A stretch of 57,977 bases of DNA from Welwitschia mirabilis (GCA_051453625.1 JBOZIK010000001.1:267114843-267172819); one strand, 5' to 3'; shown: positions 12,061-24,093, numbered from the stretch's first letter. Numbers and translations are program-made. Notes: generated by a model from the sequence alone, not told the origin.

Positions 12061-12589
12061 TAAAAAAATCAAAGGCTAATTACATCCCCTTTTCAATTAA
12101 TATTAATTAGGTTTTTTATTTACAGTAATGACAACTTTAATTTTATGTAGGACAAAAGAAATTCATGAAGTTTATTAGTTGAGAATTTTATAGAAAATTC
12201 TATACTAAACAAGACTTTAGACCTTAAGCCAAGCAGAAGTACTCCATGCAACATGAAAAACAAAATGAGATTGAGTTTTGCCAAATGATTAAGATGAGTA
12301 ATTGTGAGTCTCTTAATGTTTCAAAAGTGTTGAAATCATGCTGTAATATCATTCTCAACATAGTGAAAATTTTCCATAAAATGAAGAATATTGTATCAAT
12401 CCAAACATTATAATATTTTTTTGTTATTCTCAAAGCTTTCAGGTATCTTATTTTTTCATGCAAATATTTTAATGTAAAAAATGTGATTTTAGCTACTTCA
12501 TCATGATCATATAATTTCTATAAGGATGTATATATTAGAGATTCGATATTGCATTCTGAAAAAAAAAATTGCTTTTGTTTTATGTCCAT
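12061..12589. other. Spacer between PPR fragment and CACTA subterminal repeats
   Basis: Includes a pyrimidine tract ending 'tttttatttacag' near 12126, an intron-end-like sequence, but no following coding frame is evident. From 12473 on it is shared with the duplicate at 13051. Confidence 0.4.
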
Positions 12590-12800
12590 GTTATACCTTT
12601 TAAGGTGTTTGTGAATATACACCTTAAAAGACATCATGTTTCTATACAAATATCTTAAAAGGGGTCTTTAAAAGTATTTAGCCTTTTAAGGTGAGGCTTT
12701 GTAAGGTGTTTTTGAAGAAATATCTTAAAACATTTAACACAATTTTTAAGGCCTTCTAAGAAATTTTTGAAATGCCTTAAAAACATATATTTCTAGTAGT
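12590..12800 (-). mobile_element. CACTA (En/Spm) transposon terminus with subterminal repeats
   Basis: The right boundary TTTCTAGTAGTG (12789-12800) is the reverse complement of CACTACTAGAAA, a typical CACTA terminal inverted repeat. Within the preceding 200 bases short units built on CCTTTTAAGG, CCTTAAAA and AAGGTG recur in both orientations, as expected of CACTA subterminal repeats. The matching opposite terminus was not found with confidence, so the element's extent is unknown. It probably extends leftward toward or past the GUN1-like fragment. Confidence 0.7.
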
Positions 12801-13050
12801 GAGCTATTTAAAATCCTTCAACTTCTACATTAAATTATGTATTATTTTCTTGATTAGATGATTCATTTTCAATTATTTCTTCTATAAATGATGATTGCTT
12901 TAGTTTATTAATAAGTAAATCTTGTGCATCTTTCCAATAATGATGGATTCNNNNNNNNNNNNNNNNNNNNNNNNNNNNNNNNNNNNNNNNNNNNNNNNNN
13001 NNNNNNNNNNNNNNNNNNNNNNNNNNNNNNNNNNNNNNNNNNNNNNNNNN

Positions 13051-13521
13051 ATGTAAAAAATGTACTTTTAGCTACTTCATCATGATCATATAATTTCTAT
13101 AAGGATGTATATATTAGAGATTTAATATTGCATTCTAAAAAAAAAAATCTTTTGTTTTTTGTCCATGTTATACCTTTTAATGTGTTTATAAATATACACC
13201 TTAAAAGCCATCACGAATCTATACAAATGCCTTAAAAGGGGTCTTTAAAAGTCTCTATCCTTTTAAGGTGAGGCTTTATAAGGTGTTTTTGAAGAAATAT
13301 CTTAAAATCATTTAACGCAATTTTTAAGGCCTATTAAGGAACTTTTGAAATGCCTTAAAAGCATATATTTCTAGTAGTGAGCTATTTAAAATACTTCAAT
13401 TTCTACATTAAATTATGTATTATTTTCTTGATTAGATGATTCATTTTAAATTATTTCTTCTATAAATGATGATTTCTTTAGTTTATTATTAAGTAAATCT
13501 TGTACATCTTTCCAACAATGA
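13051..13521. repeat. Second copy of the CACTA terminus and its flank
   Basis: Collinear copy of 12473-12950, including the subterminal repeats and a second TTTCTAGTAGTG at 13368-13379, and the same downstream flank. It is separated from copy 1 by a 100-base gap (12951-13050). Because the flanking non-transposon DNA is duplicated too, this is segmental or assembly duplication rather than a second insertion. Confidence 0.75.
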
Positions 13522-13539
13522 NNNNNNNNNNAATGAGAA

Positions 13540-14105
13540 AATTCCTTTTTTCTCCTTAGAAATTAAAGCATTATTTTTTTCATCTTAATTTAACTTCTAC
13601 AATTCATTAATAGGAGTTAAAATTGTGATTTTCAAAGAACATGAAGTCTTCTTCAAAGTAAAAACAACATGCTTATAGGAGGAGAAAAGACTACTTAGCA
13701 AAATTGCCTTAGCAGCATCATCATCCATGTTACTGTTAATTGTAGCAAGTTGTATTAATAATGATTTAAAGTAATTGAGAGGATGATTCGTATCTCTAGA
13801 TTATTTAAATTGTAGGGTATATAATTTATGCTTTAGATCTTACCTTCCATCATTTCCACTGAATCCAAATTACTTATTTAATTCATTCCATACCTATTTT
13901 GATGTTTTTCTTAGATTAACATGATGAAGGTAATCATCTTCAAGACTAAGACCAATTAATGATAGAGCCTCTTGATCTTATTCCTCTTATTTTTTGAGTT
14001 AATCTTTATCATTTGGCTTTATCACTTTATCATTTGTAAAATTTCATATACCTTTATTGATTAATAGTATTTTCATCACAACTTGTCATGCATGGAAAAT
14101 TTTTC
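13540..14105 (-). pseudogene. Ty1-copia gag remnant
   Basis: Read on the minus strand from about 14100 leftward, the translation follows the UBN2-type copia gag: KILLINKGI near the start, then D-rich text with EALSLIGLSLEDDYLHHVNL, then TSK.VWNELNK.F, LKHKLYTLQFK, NYFKSLLIQLATINSNMDDD and AAKAILLSSLL. Each block occupies its expected order in copia gag. Multiple stops replace Trp, Gln and Arg codons. Neither LTRs nor pol for this fragment were identified nearby. A ten-base gap (13522-13531) cuts its downstream side. Confidence 0.7.
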
Positions 14106-15046
14106 TATTTGATTTGTATATTTCTTACTCATTTTCCTTTTACCAGTAAGAGTTTATAAGTTTGACCTTCTTTACTTGGATTTTGCTTAGCAAATTTTAT
14201 TACCAAGTAACGCAAAGGGTATAATATATGTCCCACTCTCAGCATCATCCCTTCGAAAGCTATTTTTTTATTATTTTAGTTTTACAAATTATAAACACAT
14301 GAAAAACCTGCAAATGATAAAGGATCTTTTGCAAATGCAGAGAGATGATTAGAAAATGAGGAAAATAAAACTTAGAATGTTTTATCACTATGTATTTACC
14401 ACATCAAATAGAATTTAATGGACATAATAGAAAATAGTTCAAGAAAACTATAATAAGGCATAATACATGGGGTACACTTCTTGTGCTTTTTATTTAATGC
14501 CAAAAAATAAATAAGAGATGTAACATAAAATTATTCAAAATACACCAAAAATATTTCTCTTTCCATTCATATGAGTGATATTCTAAGACTTGTGGATGTT
14601 AGTGAACCTTTTCATTCAGATTTGTTAAAATGAAAAAGTTATTAGATTTATTACAAGTTAAAAGATCACTCAAGTCAAGAACCATGAAAACGTAGATTGA
14701 TTTTCAAGGAAAAAACATTAGCATGTCCAAAATTCAATAAGAAAAAAAAAAAAACAGGGAAAGAAATAACAAAGTCCTAGAACAACTAATTCTACTTCTT
14801 TCTAAGAAGAAATACAACTAATGAAGATAGTAACTAGGAATTATAAGAATTAGGACAAAAGGTTTAAAATAGAAAAATTAAGAATATAAAATAAATTATG
14901 CTAAGATTAATAATATCAAGAGATAGTTAATGTTTAATCTTGATAAAATTCATTGAAGCTCTAGCCCTAGATAAGGCTCTTCTCATGTAGAATTCCCTAT
15001 AAGACATTCTTCTTTTACTTAATATGTTTCCTTCTGCCCCCCTCCC
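14106..15046. other. Spacer, no recognised gene
   Basis: A+T-rich with a long A tract near 14735. It ends in a C-rich stretch, 'ctgcccccctccc', that runs into the large gap. Confidence 0.35.
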
Positions 15047-16005
15047 NNNNNNNNNNNNNNNNNNNNNNNNNNNNNNNNNNNNNNNNNNNNNNNNNNNNNN
15101 NNNNNNNNNNNNNNNNNNNNNNNNNNNNNNNNNNNNNNNNNNNNNNNNNNNNNNNNNNNNNNNNNNNNNNNNNNNNNNNNNNNNNNNNNNNNNNNNNNNN
15201 NNNNNNNNNNNNNNNNNNNNNNNNNNNNNNNNNNNNNNNNNNNNNNNNNNNNNNNNNNNNNNNNNNNNNNNNNNNNNNNNNNNNNNNNNNNNNNNNNNNN
15301 NNNNNNNNNNNNNNNNNNNNNNNNNNNNNNNNNNNNNNNNNNNNNNNNNNNNNNNNNNNNNNNNNNNNNNNNNNNNNNNNNNNNNNNNNNNNNNNNNNNN
15401 NNNNNNNNNNNNNNNNNNNNNNNNNNNNNNNNNNNNNNNNNNNNNNNNNNNNNNNNNNNNNNNNNNNNNNNNNNNNNNNNNNNNNNNNNNNNNNNNNNNN
15501 NNNNNNNNNNNNNNNNNNNNNNNNNNNNNNNNNNNNNNNNNNNNNNNNNNNNNNNNNNNNNNNNNNNNNNNNNNNNNNNNNNNNNNNNNNNNNNNNNNNN
15601 NNNNNNNNNNNNNNNNNNNNNNNNNNNNNNNNNNNNNNNNNNNNNNNNNNNNNNNNNNNNNNNNNNNNNNNNNNNNNNNNNNNNNNNNNNNNNNNNNNNN
15701 NNNNNNNNNNNNNNNNNNNNNNNNNNNNNNNNNNNNNNNNNNNNNNNNNNNNNNNNNNNNNNNNNNNNNNNNNNNNNNNNNNNNNNNNNNNNNNNNNNNN
15801 NNNNNNNNNNNNNNNNNNNNNNNNNNNNNNNNNNNNNNNNNNNNNNNNNNNNNNNNNNNNNNNNNNNNNNNNNNNNNNNNNNNNNNNNNNNNNNNNNNNN
15901 NNNNNNNNNNNNNNNNNNNNNNNNNNNNNNNNNNNNNNNNNNNNNNNNNNNNNNNNNNNNNNNNNNNNNNNNNNNNNNNNNNNNNNNNNNNNNNNNNNNN
16001 NNNNN
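15047..16005. other. 959-base assembly gap with C-rich borders
   Basis: The left border is 'cccccctccc' and the right border 'ccttccttggggaaaccaac' followed by 'ccaacccatgtcccc'. Both stand out in a very A+T-rich region. Apparent open frames spanning this region are made of N only and mean nothing. Confidence 0.9.
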
Positions 16006-17014
16006 CCTTCCTTGGGGAAACCAACCCAACCCATGTCCCCAATCCATTTTCTCTCTTTGTTATCTATTTTTCTTTTATTTTTTTAAATTTTTTTCCTTTT
16101 CTTCTTGTTTTTTTTAATTTGTTATTTTGACTTTATGATTTAGTTTAGGTCCTTTTAGCCTTATAATTTTTTATTATAATTAAGTAATAGAAATTATGTG
16201 ATTTTCCTTTAAAAATTTAAGCATTATAATTAAATTCTTAGCATATTTTTAACCCTTTCTGACACTAAAGACAATGTAACATTTTGGTAAGGATATATGA
16301 CATCAAAATTTTTTAGATTTTTTATTATTTTATGTTTTAACTTAGTATAGAAAACATATTATTTTTTTTAATTTCACCTATTTTAAAAGGATAAAAATAA
16401 AAAGTAAGGATACAAATAAAAATTAAAAATGAAATTGAACCTGAAGAGTTAAAATTTTTTATTTATTTTATAAGTTAATATATAATTTAGCAAAGCTTGA
16501 TACGATAAATGGATTTAAATAGAAGTTTAATGCTTTTCAATTTTTTTAAACATTTATTTTTAAGTTTTAAAGTGATACTTTAAACATATTTAAAACTATA
16601 AATAGCCTCTTGAGCTTAAATTTTTCACATTATTTATAAAGGACATAGTAACATGATAGTTAAAGGATATGATTATATTTTAATTTCTATAACTTTAATT
16701 CTTTAAAATTTAGTAAAATAATTATTTTAAGGCTACAAATAACATGTTTAGCATTCACTTTTTCCTAGTTCAGATTTGACCTTAATTATTACTAAATTTC
16801 ATTAAAAGTAAACAATACTTAAATTTACTTTGTAATCGTGCTAAGATGTTTAACTTAAATGAAGGATTAGATTCTAAGAAGATTGGTTATATTGTAAAAT
16901 TTGTCAAGTTTATATTTCCATTAGTATTTTAGAGAATGGTAACTCTCATAACTCCTTAAAGGATTAATTTAATTAATCATAATAATTAAGCAATCTCAAT
17001 TTAACTAGATTCAT
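16006..17014. other. A+T-rich spacer
   Basis: After the C-rich border the sequence is nearly all A and T with no coding motif or repeat that I can name. Confidence 0.4.
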
Positions 17015-18240
17015 TGGATTTGAATGCATTAGACATGTAAAATTGAATGTACAGCCTTAATCCTAAATCTATAAAAGGATAACCTAAAGAAATAGGTATT
17101 CATAGATTCATCCATCAATGTAGATCTTCATTTAACCATTATATGATTAATCCATCATTGATATTCCTTTATCCTTTTTCCTCATTTTCCACTTATTTCA
17201 TTATGTCTTTCATAATTACAATAAGGTATTTTTTTTATCATGAGGTTTTATTCCTATTTTCTCCCTTCTTATAAATGCAAGAATGATTGATTCATAAGGA
17301 AACCTTATTGCTATTACTAATTCTAAGGGCATAAACTATATTAAAACTTTATTTGTTAGTATTTATAATGTATGCTAATAAAATTTTATTTATGAAATGC
17401 TTTTCTTATCTATTGTTAATTCATTTATAATTACTTGCACTACAAGTATATTTTAAATGTTTTTAATTTATTTAGTTATTTATTTTACTCTGGTTACTTT
17501 AATATTTCATTATAGTTTTATTAGAATAAATTTTTCATATATTAGATCTATGACATATTTCATGCTTTTTGTCCTTACATCATATTTTAAGATTATCCAT
17601 TTTAGCAATGATAATNNNNNNNNNNTATAAGATCTTTTGTTTACATATATAATATTTGATATATATACGAAATAATTTATAACTCACTCATAAAATCATT
17701 TCTAATTAAATATCTATTATTTTAGCTTAAGGAAATGATGGTGAATTTTGTAATTTCTTGTATTCACACTTAAGTGGTGGTTTTTATTATGAGTAATTAT
17801 TTATGTATCTTAAATGGAGAAGTTTTTATTTCTTATTGTCACATCCATTTTTTAAAAATTTGTTTTACTTTCTCATNNNNNNNNNNNNNNNNNNNNNNNN
17901 NNNNNNNNNNNNNNNNNNNNNNNNNNNNNNNNNNNNNNNNNNNNNNNNNNNNNNNNNNNNNNNNNNNNNNNNNNNNTAGATTTGAATGCATTAGGCATGT
18001 CAAATTGAATGTACAACCTTAATCTTAAATCTATAAAAGGATAACCTAAAGGATTAGGTATTCATAGATTCATCCATCAATCTAGATCTTCATTTAACCA
18101 TTATATGATTAATCCATCATTGACATTCCTTTATCATTTTTCCTCATTTTCCACTGATTTCATTATGTCTCTCATAATTACAAGAAGTTTTTATTTTCTA
18201 TTATCACATCCCTTTTTTAGAAATTTGTTTTACTTTCTCA
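17015..18240. repeat. Partial direct duplication around gap 17877-17976
   Basis: 'ggatttgaatgcattagaca' through 'attaatccatcattgatattcc' at 17016-17170 recurs at 17978-18135. The phrase 'cacatccattttttaaaaat' before the gap (about 17840-17876) recurs at about 18205-18240. Thus about 860 bases are represented twice, the second time with a large internal deletion. Nothing coding was identified. Confidence 0.65.
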
Positions 18241-18499
18241 TTAGTAGTTTGAATTGTCCTAAATGTATGCTTAGAAACTTTTAAATTCCCTTGCAATCCT
18301 TATAGAAGAATGACAATTAGGGTTAGTAATACTCTAATAATAGCCTTGATTTTATTTTAAGACTATACCCATTACCTTAATAGTTAGTGATTATTTTTAA
18401 ATGTTTGTTTGAATATAATTTATCAAGGCATAGGAATAACATGAACTTGAAATATTATTTTTATAAGAAGCTAAATAAAAGGAATAAGAGATTATTGGG

Positions 18500-19123
18500 T
18501 GTCATAGGGTAAAAAATTAACTATGTTAAAATACTTAGATGTTTTGTAAAACTATAATGAAACATTAAAAAATAAAAATGGAACACTNNNNNNNNNNNNN
18601 NNNNNNNNNNNNNNNNNNNNNNNNNNNNNNNNNNNNNNNNNNNNNNNNNNNNNNNNNNNNNNNNNNNNNNNNNNNNNNNNNNNNNNNTATAATGAAACGC
18701 TTAAATATTTGAATGAAAAATGAAAATGGAATACTTTCTAATGAGCCAGCAGTGAAGAAAGGAAATGAATTAGATTTAATAATAGAAAAAACACTTTATT
18801 ATTAACATAATTTTAAATCACATAATAATATATAAATATTAAAACTAAATTAGCATCCCTTAAATGGTGTATGATACATTTTACATTTTATATTGGTATG
18901 ACTCTTCAGGAACTAGATATTAATAGTTATATCATTTCATTAAAAGTAATTTAACTTAAATAGTTAACATTAGTTTATTAATTTAAGAGTTTGTTAAAGA
19001 GTTTAGAAGTTTATTTTATTAGAATAAAATTACAATGTATATAAAACACAGGTTAAAGATAAAACATTTTATTAGAAACATCTTTCATGTTTCATTCTCT
19101 TATTGTCTTATCCAAAACTCTCA
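18500..19123 (-). repeat. Left LTR (3' LTR) of the outer copia element
   Basis: Begins TGTCATAGGG and ends CTCA. Collinear with 35476-35976 through shared blocks such as 'aaagaaaggaaatg', 'aaacactttattat', 'atattaatagtt', 'aatttaactta' and 'tttcatgttt'. Contains a 100-base gap (18588-18687) bordered by a short duplication. Confidence 0.75.
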
Positions 19124-19139
19124 TTTAAAATTTTAAGTA

Positions 19140-20813
19140 TTTATCTTTGATTGGACTTATTTCCTTTGATTGGACTTATCACTTTATTTTCCTTTTACCA
19201 TTACATATTCATTCAGTAGATCTTGATGAATCGTTCTAAGTAAAATTAGTTTATATAGTGGAATTTGGATTTGATATTCTTTTTTCTTTCATGAAACATT
19301 AGATTCTTTATGAGTTTTAGTATACTCTAATTATCATAATGAATAGGAGTTGGGACTTAAAATTTTTTACCTAGTTTACTTAGGATTTTATGGATCCACT
19401 TTAGCTCCCAATATAAGGTCATTTCTATCATGTATCTACTATAGTAGAGGAAAATTGTAGTTATCTTCTATTTCTAGCTTAATCATGAAATACTATTTCT
19501 ATTGAACTAGATGATATAGACTATAGTAGACTCTACATCTTTATATCTATCCTAATCTAAATATATGTATAAAAGTATAAAATTTTTCCCTTTTTTGAAG
19601 ATTACATTAGATTTCATTACTCTAGTAATGTGTTTTAATACATTAATTACTAAATTCCTATCTCTTTTACTCAAGACTTGCATGATTCTAGCAAGCTTGT
19701 TAATAGTAAACATAGTTTCTATCCTTGTATTCATTAAATATAGTAATCTGTTAATTAATGTCTATCTTTTTCTAGTCTCAAAATTTTCAATTATTTCATC
19801 AAGCTTTATTTTTATACTTGATTCCATTAGTTTGTTTCATTGTTGGTGATTCTTAAACTAGTACTTGTTAAGTACTTTATTAATATATTATTCTTAAAAC
19901 ACTGTGATTATGTGGTCATTCTATCATATTTAAAAGCTTAGAAAATACTTAACAGATCTAAGATCTAATATTTTTAATTTTTAATTTAGGGCATCCCTAA
20001 ATTCCATTTTGTTTTGTGTTTTTGTATTAGTATTATATTGTTCATATAAAAAAATGTATGTCTCTTTTATATTTTTCATGTCATTTTACATATAAATTTA
20101 TATTTATTAGTGATGTGTTTGAGTTTAAATCTCTAAGTAATTCATTAATCATCTCAAATCATATTCTAGGAGCTTACTTTAGGGCATAAAGAGATTAATT
20201 TGAAAGCCTTCACATTGATTATGTAATCTTATTCTTCATGATCTCCATTCAAGAATTCATATTTGATCTCAAGCTGAGGTAAATACCAATTAGACTAGAT
20301 TACCAAGAAGATAATAATTATTATATTATAAATTTTTGCTATAGATGAAATTTTGTTATTGTAGTCAGTACCTTTTTTTTGGAAAAAAACCTTTAACAAT
20401 GGAACTTACCTTGTTGGCTATACCATCTTTATTATATTTTATATGAAACATCCATTTTGTATCAAGTAGATTCTTCATTAGTTTAAGTAATTTTTAAGTT
20501 TGATTCTTCAATAGCATGTTATACTCTTCTTGCATTGCTTTTTCTATTTGACTATTCAAGAGATTATTTTACATTTGCTAGCTCTACTTTATTTCATTTA
20601 TATCATTTATAGAAAAGATAGATACTTTTCTACTTCGTATGATTTGATTTATACTTTATTTTATAATAATTCTTTCATCTTCATATAACAAATTACAAAC
20701 TTGTCTTATCCATAATGGAATTTTATTCCATGATTTAAGATCTTGTTTTGTTCACTTCCATCCTATTTGGTATGACCAACTTATTATTAACCACTAGAAT
20801 GATCGTCTCTCAT
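19140..20813 (-). pseudogene. Outer copia pol: reverse transcriptase and RNase H remnant
   Basis: Minus-strand translation from 20813 leftward gives SNREKAMQEEYNMLLKNQT-like text (the 'W..AM..E...L..N.TW' entry to copia RT), KWMFHIKYNKDG near 20440, VKGFFPKK, then YEFLNGDHEE near 20250 (the 'AFLNG.L.E' block). Further left are RLLYLMNTRIETMFTINKLA (19690-19765, the 'LLYL..TRPDI.fAVN.LSR' block), ISWLS near 19480 and HYDN.SILKLIKN with FHERKKNIKSKFHYI near 19300, the RNase H and C-terminal blocks. Frameshifts and stops are frequent. The plus-strand open frame at 19565-19849 is only the antisense of this gene. The reading continues across the nested insertion into the integrase part. Confidence 0.85.
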
Positions 20814-20818
20814 AATTT
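20814..20818. repeat. Target-site duplication AATTT, left copy
   Basis: The five bases immediately before the inner element's first TG are AATTT, identical to the five after its terminal CA (33061-33065). Confidence 0.85.
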
Positions 20819-21318
20819 TGTTAGATTAGGTTTTGCCAATTGATGTCAAACTAATGTTTTCTATGTGGCAAATTTTGTGTATCTTGTGTAGAAAACATTA
20901 ACAACTTGCAAGTTAGATGCTAAAGTCATGAATGTCAAAATCTAATCACTAGAAATCTATCAAGTTTACTTACCCTTTTGAGGGGTTGACTAGACTTTCA
21001 AGGGGTTAATCGCAACTAGAGCATACTCTTAGAATTAAACTAAATTTAGAGGGGTCGACTAAATTTTTGATGGAGTCATTCGAACCTGTGATCTCAAGAG
21101 CTAGTATCCCTAAACCAAATGATAAGAGGTCCACCAGATCTATGATGGGGTTAACCAGATTTGTAAACCTACGAACGGTACTCTTGAATCGATTGTCAAG
21201 GGGTCGACTAGACTTTTGAAGAGGTTGACTAAGCTTGAGTACTGTGCAGCTGATATCTCTAAGCCAATCACCATGGGGTCGATCAGATACTTGAAGGGAT
21301 CGATCAGACCTATTGCAA
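20819..21318 (+). repeat. LTR copy A (5' part only)
   Basis: The first ~500 bases of the LTR, the least decayed copy of this part (it keeps GTCGAC where others have GTTGAC or GTCAAC). At about 21318 the sequence passes without any N from mid-LTR directly into gag, skipping the rest of the LTR and the primer site. This is either a deletion at an A-rich microhomology or a chimeric contig. Confidence 0.75.
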
Positions 21319-21324
21319 AAAATT

Positions 21325-21725
21325 TGATAAGTCAAACTATGCATCTTGGAAAGCTAAGATAAGAATTTTTCTTAGATCCCTAGATGAAAATATAGAGAAA
21401 GTTATCTATAAGGATTATTTTATGCTCATGTTATCAAAAGCGGATGCCATTAGTAATACCACATTAGTTCCAAAATCCTGAGATACATGGACTACTACTA
21501 ACAAAACCAAAGCCACCACAAATGATCATGCTCTTAATACGATATTTTATGTAGTTTGTGCAGATTCGTTTAAACATATAATGAATTGTAATCATACAAA
21601 AAACGCTTGGTATATCCTTGAGGTATCACATGAAGAAATGTCAACCATAAAGTAGGTTAAACTTTAAATGCTTATTTCTAGATTTGAAGACATTCATATG
21701 GACGAGGAGGAGACTTTATAGGAGT
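21325..21725 (+). pseudogene. gag fragment, copy A (inner element)
   Basis: Encodes KSNYASWKAKIRIFLRSLDE, then VIYKDYFMLMLSKADAISNT and an F-H-H-like core, collinear with copies B and C. It is cut by the gap at 21726. One stop replaces the Arg codon before DTWTT. It is too short to be functional. Confidence 0.75.
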
Positions 21726-21827
21726 NNNNNNNNNNNNNNNNNNNNNNNNNNNNNNNNNNNNNNNNNNNNNNNNNNNNNNNNNNNNNNNNNNNNNNNNNNN
21801 NNNNNNNNNNNNNNNNNNNNNNNNNTT

Positions 21828-23302
21828 TGTTAGATTAGGTTTTGCAAATTGATGTTAAACTAATGTTTTCTATGTTGCAAATTTTGTATATCTTATATAG
21901 AAAACATTAACAACTTGCAAGTTAGATGCTAAAGTCATGAATATCAAAATCTAATTACTAGAAACCTATCAAGTTTACTTACCCTTTTGAGGGGTTGACT
22001 GGACTTTTAAGGGGTCAACTACAACTATAACATACTCTTAGAATTGAACTAAATTTAGAGGGGTTAACCAAATTTTTAATGGGGTTAATCGGACCTGTGA
22101 TCTCAAGAGCTAGTATCCCTGAAACGAATGACAAGGGATCCACCAGATCTATGATGGGGTTAACTAGATTTATAAATCTATGAATAGTACTCTAGAATCG
22201 ATTGTCAAGGGGTCAAATAGACTTTTAAAGAGGTGGATCAGCCTTAAGTACTATGTAGCTAATATCCCTGATCCAATCGCCATAGAGTCAACCAGATACT
22301 TAAAGGGATTGACCAGACTTATTGTAGAAAATTGGAATAATCTTTTATTAGGACTAGCAAGTGACCAGACAAAATTGCGAATGACTAGATAGGGGTCAAC
22401 TAGACCCTAAGGGATCAATCAGATATGAAGTCATAAGAATCTAAAGCGACCAAAAACTTTACTCAGGCAACTTGTGTAAGTAACGATACTAAATGAGGTT
22501 GACCAGAGTTTTGAGGGGTCGACCAGTTAGAACAAAACTAAAATTTTATATCCATTTTTTATCTATTAGATATTCATTTTCTAGTTATTTATAGCCATTG
22601 AAAGCACATTTTAAATTGTAATAAACTGTAAAAGCCTTCCAATATAAATAGCAAAGAGAGAAATGACTATAAAGAATTTCTAACTTCTTCATCGAAGGAC
22701 TAAATATTGTGATATTTATAATAGTATCTTGGCTTTATGATCTTGACTAAGGAAGATCTATCATTTGTTATATCTATGCATTCAAGATTAGATCTAGTGC
22801 TTTATTTATTATATTATCTATAAGAGAAGATCCCCTTCAAAATCATTGTACCAAAGAATGAGTGATATCTATGCATCTTGGATTATTATATCACTATCTT
22901 ACATTGTGAAAGATTAAGACTTAGTTTGTAAAAGTCTGTTAAAGGGTTAAGACTTAGCATATAAAGGTATATTGAAAGGTTNNNNNNNNNNNNNNNNNNN
23001 NNNNNNNNNNNNNNNNNNNNNNNNNNNNNNNNNNNNNNNNNNNNNNNNNNNNNNNNNNNNNNNNNNNNNNNNNNNNNNNNNNNNNNNNNNNNNNNNNNNN
23101 NNNNNNNNNNNNNNNNNNNNNNNNNNNNNNNNNNNNNNNNTAGTATTTTATGCTTTTAGTTAGTTTCATTACTTTGAATACTTTCTGTCTTTCTTTTCAT
23201 GCATGAATTTATTAGAAATTTATTTTGAGTAAGCTTTTATTATATCATAAGTTCTTTTAGTTAATTTTTAAAGAACCCTCCTCTAGGGTTATCGATTCTT
23301 CG
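21828..23302 (+). repeat. LTR copy B (near full length)
   Basis: Starts TGTTAGATTAGG and ends 'atcgattcttcg' two bases before a perfect primer-binding site. A 159-base gap (22982-23140) lies inside. It contains many degenerate GGGGTCGACCAGA-like units (about 21990, 22012, 22058, 22078, 22154, 22206, 22230, 22286, 22312, 22390, 22492, 22516). The start of LTR transcription cannot be placed by eye. Confidence 0.8.
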
Positions 23303-23304
23303 AT

Positions 23305-23316
23305 TGGTATCAGAGC
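23305..23316 (+). promoter_or_regulatory. Primer-binding site (tRNA-iMet type), copy B
   Basis: TGGTATCAGAGC is a perfect 12-base match to the initiator-Met tRNA primer-binding site of plant copia elements. It follows the LTR end after a two-base spacer. Confidence 0.9.
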
Positions 23317-23368
23317 TAAGTTAATTCTTTCTTTAGATTTTAATTAATCTAAACTTTATAACCCTATA

Positions 23369-23678
23369 ATGAGTAATCTGTTTGATGGTTTTTTCACCAG
23401 TAGTTTATCCATATTTGATAGGTCAAACTATGCATGTTGGAAAGCTAGGATAAGAATTTTTCTTAGATTTCTAGATGTAGATATAGAGAAAGTTATCTAT
23501 AAGGGTTATTCTATACTCATGTTATCAAAAACAGATGCCATTGGTAATACCACATTAGTTTCCAAATCCCGAGATACATGGACTACCACTGATAAAACTA
23601 AAGCCACCATAAATGTCCATGCTCTTAATGCAATATTTTGTATAGATTATGTAGATTCATTTAAACGTATACTGAATT
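23369..23678 (+). pseudogene. gag N-terminal region, copy B (inner element)
   Basis: Opens with ATG at 23369 about 50 bases after the primer-binding site and stays open to the gap at 23679 (about 103 codons). It encodes MSNLFDGFFTSS, then FDRSNYACWKARIRIFLRFL and DTWTTTDKTKATINVHALNA, the copia gag N-terminal and UBN2 pattern ('F.g.NY..W...m...L' and 'A...i...l'). It is the best preserved gag N-terminus in the element. Truncated by the gap. Confidence 0.82.
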
Positions 23679-23778
23679 NNNNNNNNNNNNNNNNNNNNNN
23701 NNNNNNNNNNNNNNNNNNNNNNNNNNNNNNNNNNNNNNNNNNNNNNNNNNNNNNNNNNNNNNNNNNNNNNNNNNNNNN

Positions 23779-24093
23779 TAAAAGGTTGAAATGAAGCCTA
23801 AAAAAGTTTGAAGAGTAACGAAGATCTGGATCAAGCTTGATGATAAGCTAATTTTTGAGAGTGGAATAAGGGGTTCTTCAAACCACTATAAAATCCTACG
23901 TGCATCTATTCAGTATTGTATGCTTTTAGTTAGTTTCATTACTTTAAATACTTTTAGCTTTTCTTTTCATGCATAAGTTTATTAGTAATTTATTTTGCTC
24001 AAGATTTTGATATATCATGAGTTTGTTTAGTTCATTTTATTTAATTTTTAAAAGAACCTATTCATCCCCCCTCTAGTGTTCTCAATCCTATCA
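23779..24093 (+). repeat. LTR copy C (3' end only)
   Basis: The last ~315 bases of the LTR, ending CAATCCTATCA at 24093, followed by spacer AT and a decayed primer-binding site TTGTATCAAAGC (24096-24107). The same ending closes the element at 33060. Confidence 0.8.

Noticed and set aside
14927-16130. Long open frames of 339-371 codons on both strands
   Set aside because: Almost entirely N. Only the ends are real sequence, so they carry no coding evidence.
18495-18499. Target-site duplication for the outer copia element
   Set aside because: TTGGG on the left does not match TGTGC on the right. Either it has decayed or the LTR ends are misplaced by a few bases.
19565-19849. 94-codon plus-strand ORF
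   Set aside because: It is the antisense of the outer copia RNase H region, where the minus strand gives the recognisable motifs.
21006-22392. ORFs at 21006-21344 (minus) and 22180-22392 (plus)
   Set aside because: Both lie inside LTR copies and reflect the repeated GGTCGACC-type motif rather than a protein.
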